From Bdellovibrionales bacterium CG10_big_fil_rev_8_21_14_0_10_45_34 (lineage in GTDB: Bacteria > Bdellovibrionota > Bdellovibrionia > Bdellovibrionales > 1-14-0-10-45-34), in the NCBI GenBank assembly GCA_002778785.1, contig PEZS01000001.1, positions 327,666-391,665 of the forward strand: a stretch of DNA of 64,000 bases, given 5' to 3'. The translations under genes and the position numbers were made by a program. How positions within the stretch are numbered: the stretch's first letter is position 1; each line of letters starts with the position of its first letter. Below, piece after piece: positions 63,824 to 64,000 of the stretch. Below the pieces are notes generated by a model. The model was not told the DNA's origin and ran no database searches. It worked only from the letters and a program-made list of their open reading frames with translations.

Positions 63824-64000
63824 TTAACAGCGGCCACCAGTGCACCTTGACGGAGTAGGCCGGCTAGGAGCAGAAGGCCGACTCGGCGGAGCAGATGGTC
63901 TGCTTGGCGGCCTTGTCGAAGTTGGCGGCCTTGTCGAAGTTGGCGGCCTTGTCGAAGTTGGCGGCCTTGTCGAAGTTGGCGGCCTTGTCGAAGTTGGCGG
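63824..64000 (-). CDS. C-terminal end of a proline-rich repeat protein (partial)
   Basis: Reading leftward from the window edge, the frame gives repeated PPTSTR units, then PPSRPSAPPSRPSAPSRPTP and SRCTGGRC before TAA at 63824-63826. The other two leftward frames also stay open across the repeat, so the frame choice rests on proline-rich composition and the later stop. The start lies outside the window. Confidence 0.5.
   Translation of the reverse strand, partial: PPTSTRPPTSTRPPTSTRPPTSTRPPTSTRPPSRPSAPPSRPSAPSRPTPSRCTGGRC
63904..64000. repeat. 18-bp tandem repeat array running off the window
   Basis: TTGGCGGCCTTGTCGAAG repeated five times without change (63904-63993) plus a partial sixth copy. 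Being a multiple of three, the unit keeps the reading frame and encodes a hexapeptide. Confidence 0.95.

Overview
The window looks like chromosome from a Gram-negative bacterium of the Bdellovibrio-like (Bdellovibrionota/Oligoflexia) kind. The reasons are many lipobox and signal-peptide proteins, several exported proteases, an outer-membrane beta-barrel protein, a stand-alone DnaE2-type polymerase, ClpB/Hsp20, and moderate-to-low GC. The taxon is inferred; no rRNA or other decisive marker is present.

Layout. Positions 1-9.0 kb hold the 3' part of kup, a beta-helix lipoprotein, a response regulator, a 1299-aa CheB-CheR-PAS-histidine kinase-receiver hybrid, and an exported methyltransferase-like protein. 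At 9.27-9.87 kb lies a higBA-type toxin-antitoxin pair with a 24-bp palindrome in front of it. From about 10.3 to 19.83 kb there is an AT-richer mobile element ending at the 3' end of a tRNA-Leu(GAG) gene. It carries a fused methylase/specificity gene facing a MamI-like endonuclease, a leftward operon (Rep_trans/MobT-like initiator, FtsK-like coupling ATPase, cysteine-peptidase-like protein, small proteins, XRE regulator), large inverted repeats, and a rightward recombinase operon with a good sigma-70 promoter and a structured leader. I see no type IV secretion genes, so I read it as a mobilizable rather than self-conjugative element.

From 20 to 34 kb come three lipoproteins, a Xer-like recombinase, a ComM-like ATPase, tRNA-Cys(GCA), a HATPase/STAS-like pair, an S9 peptidase lipoprotein, a trypsin-like lipoprotein, a two-DTG aspartic protease and a methyltransferase. 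From 34 to 41 kb are arfB, an ABC-F ATPase, a GNAT acetyltransferase, and an envelope/stress group (CsbD-like, outer-membrane barrel, lipoprotein, DUF1328). From 41 to 64 kb are dnaE2, a large exported protein, clpB, hsp20, orn, a cation/proton antiporter, sodB, an epimerase-like protein, a NadR-like kinase, MarC, a membrane-anchored MutS-like ATPase, an HEEAH putative metalloprotease, an IPT/TIG-like exported protein, a di-haem cytochrome c peroxidase, and the 3' end of a proline-rich repeat gene running off the window.

The most notable observations are: (1) a Tn916-like MobT/FtsK mobilization pair in a Gram-negative element; (2) a GATNNNNATC site, the known MamI target, in the promoter gap between the methylase and the MamI-like endonuclease; (3) nested inverted repeats beside the mobilization operon as oriT or operator candidates; and (4) the HATPase/STAS-like switch pair beside tRNA-Cys.
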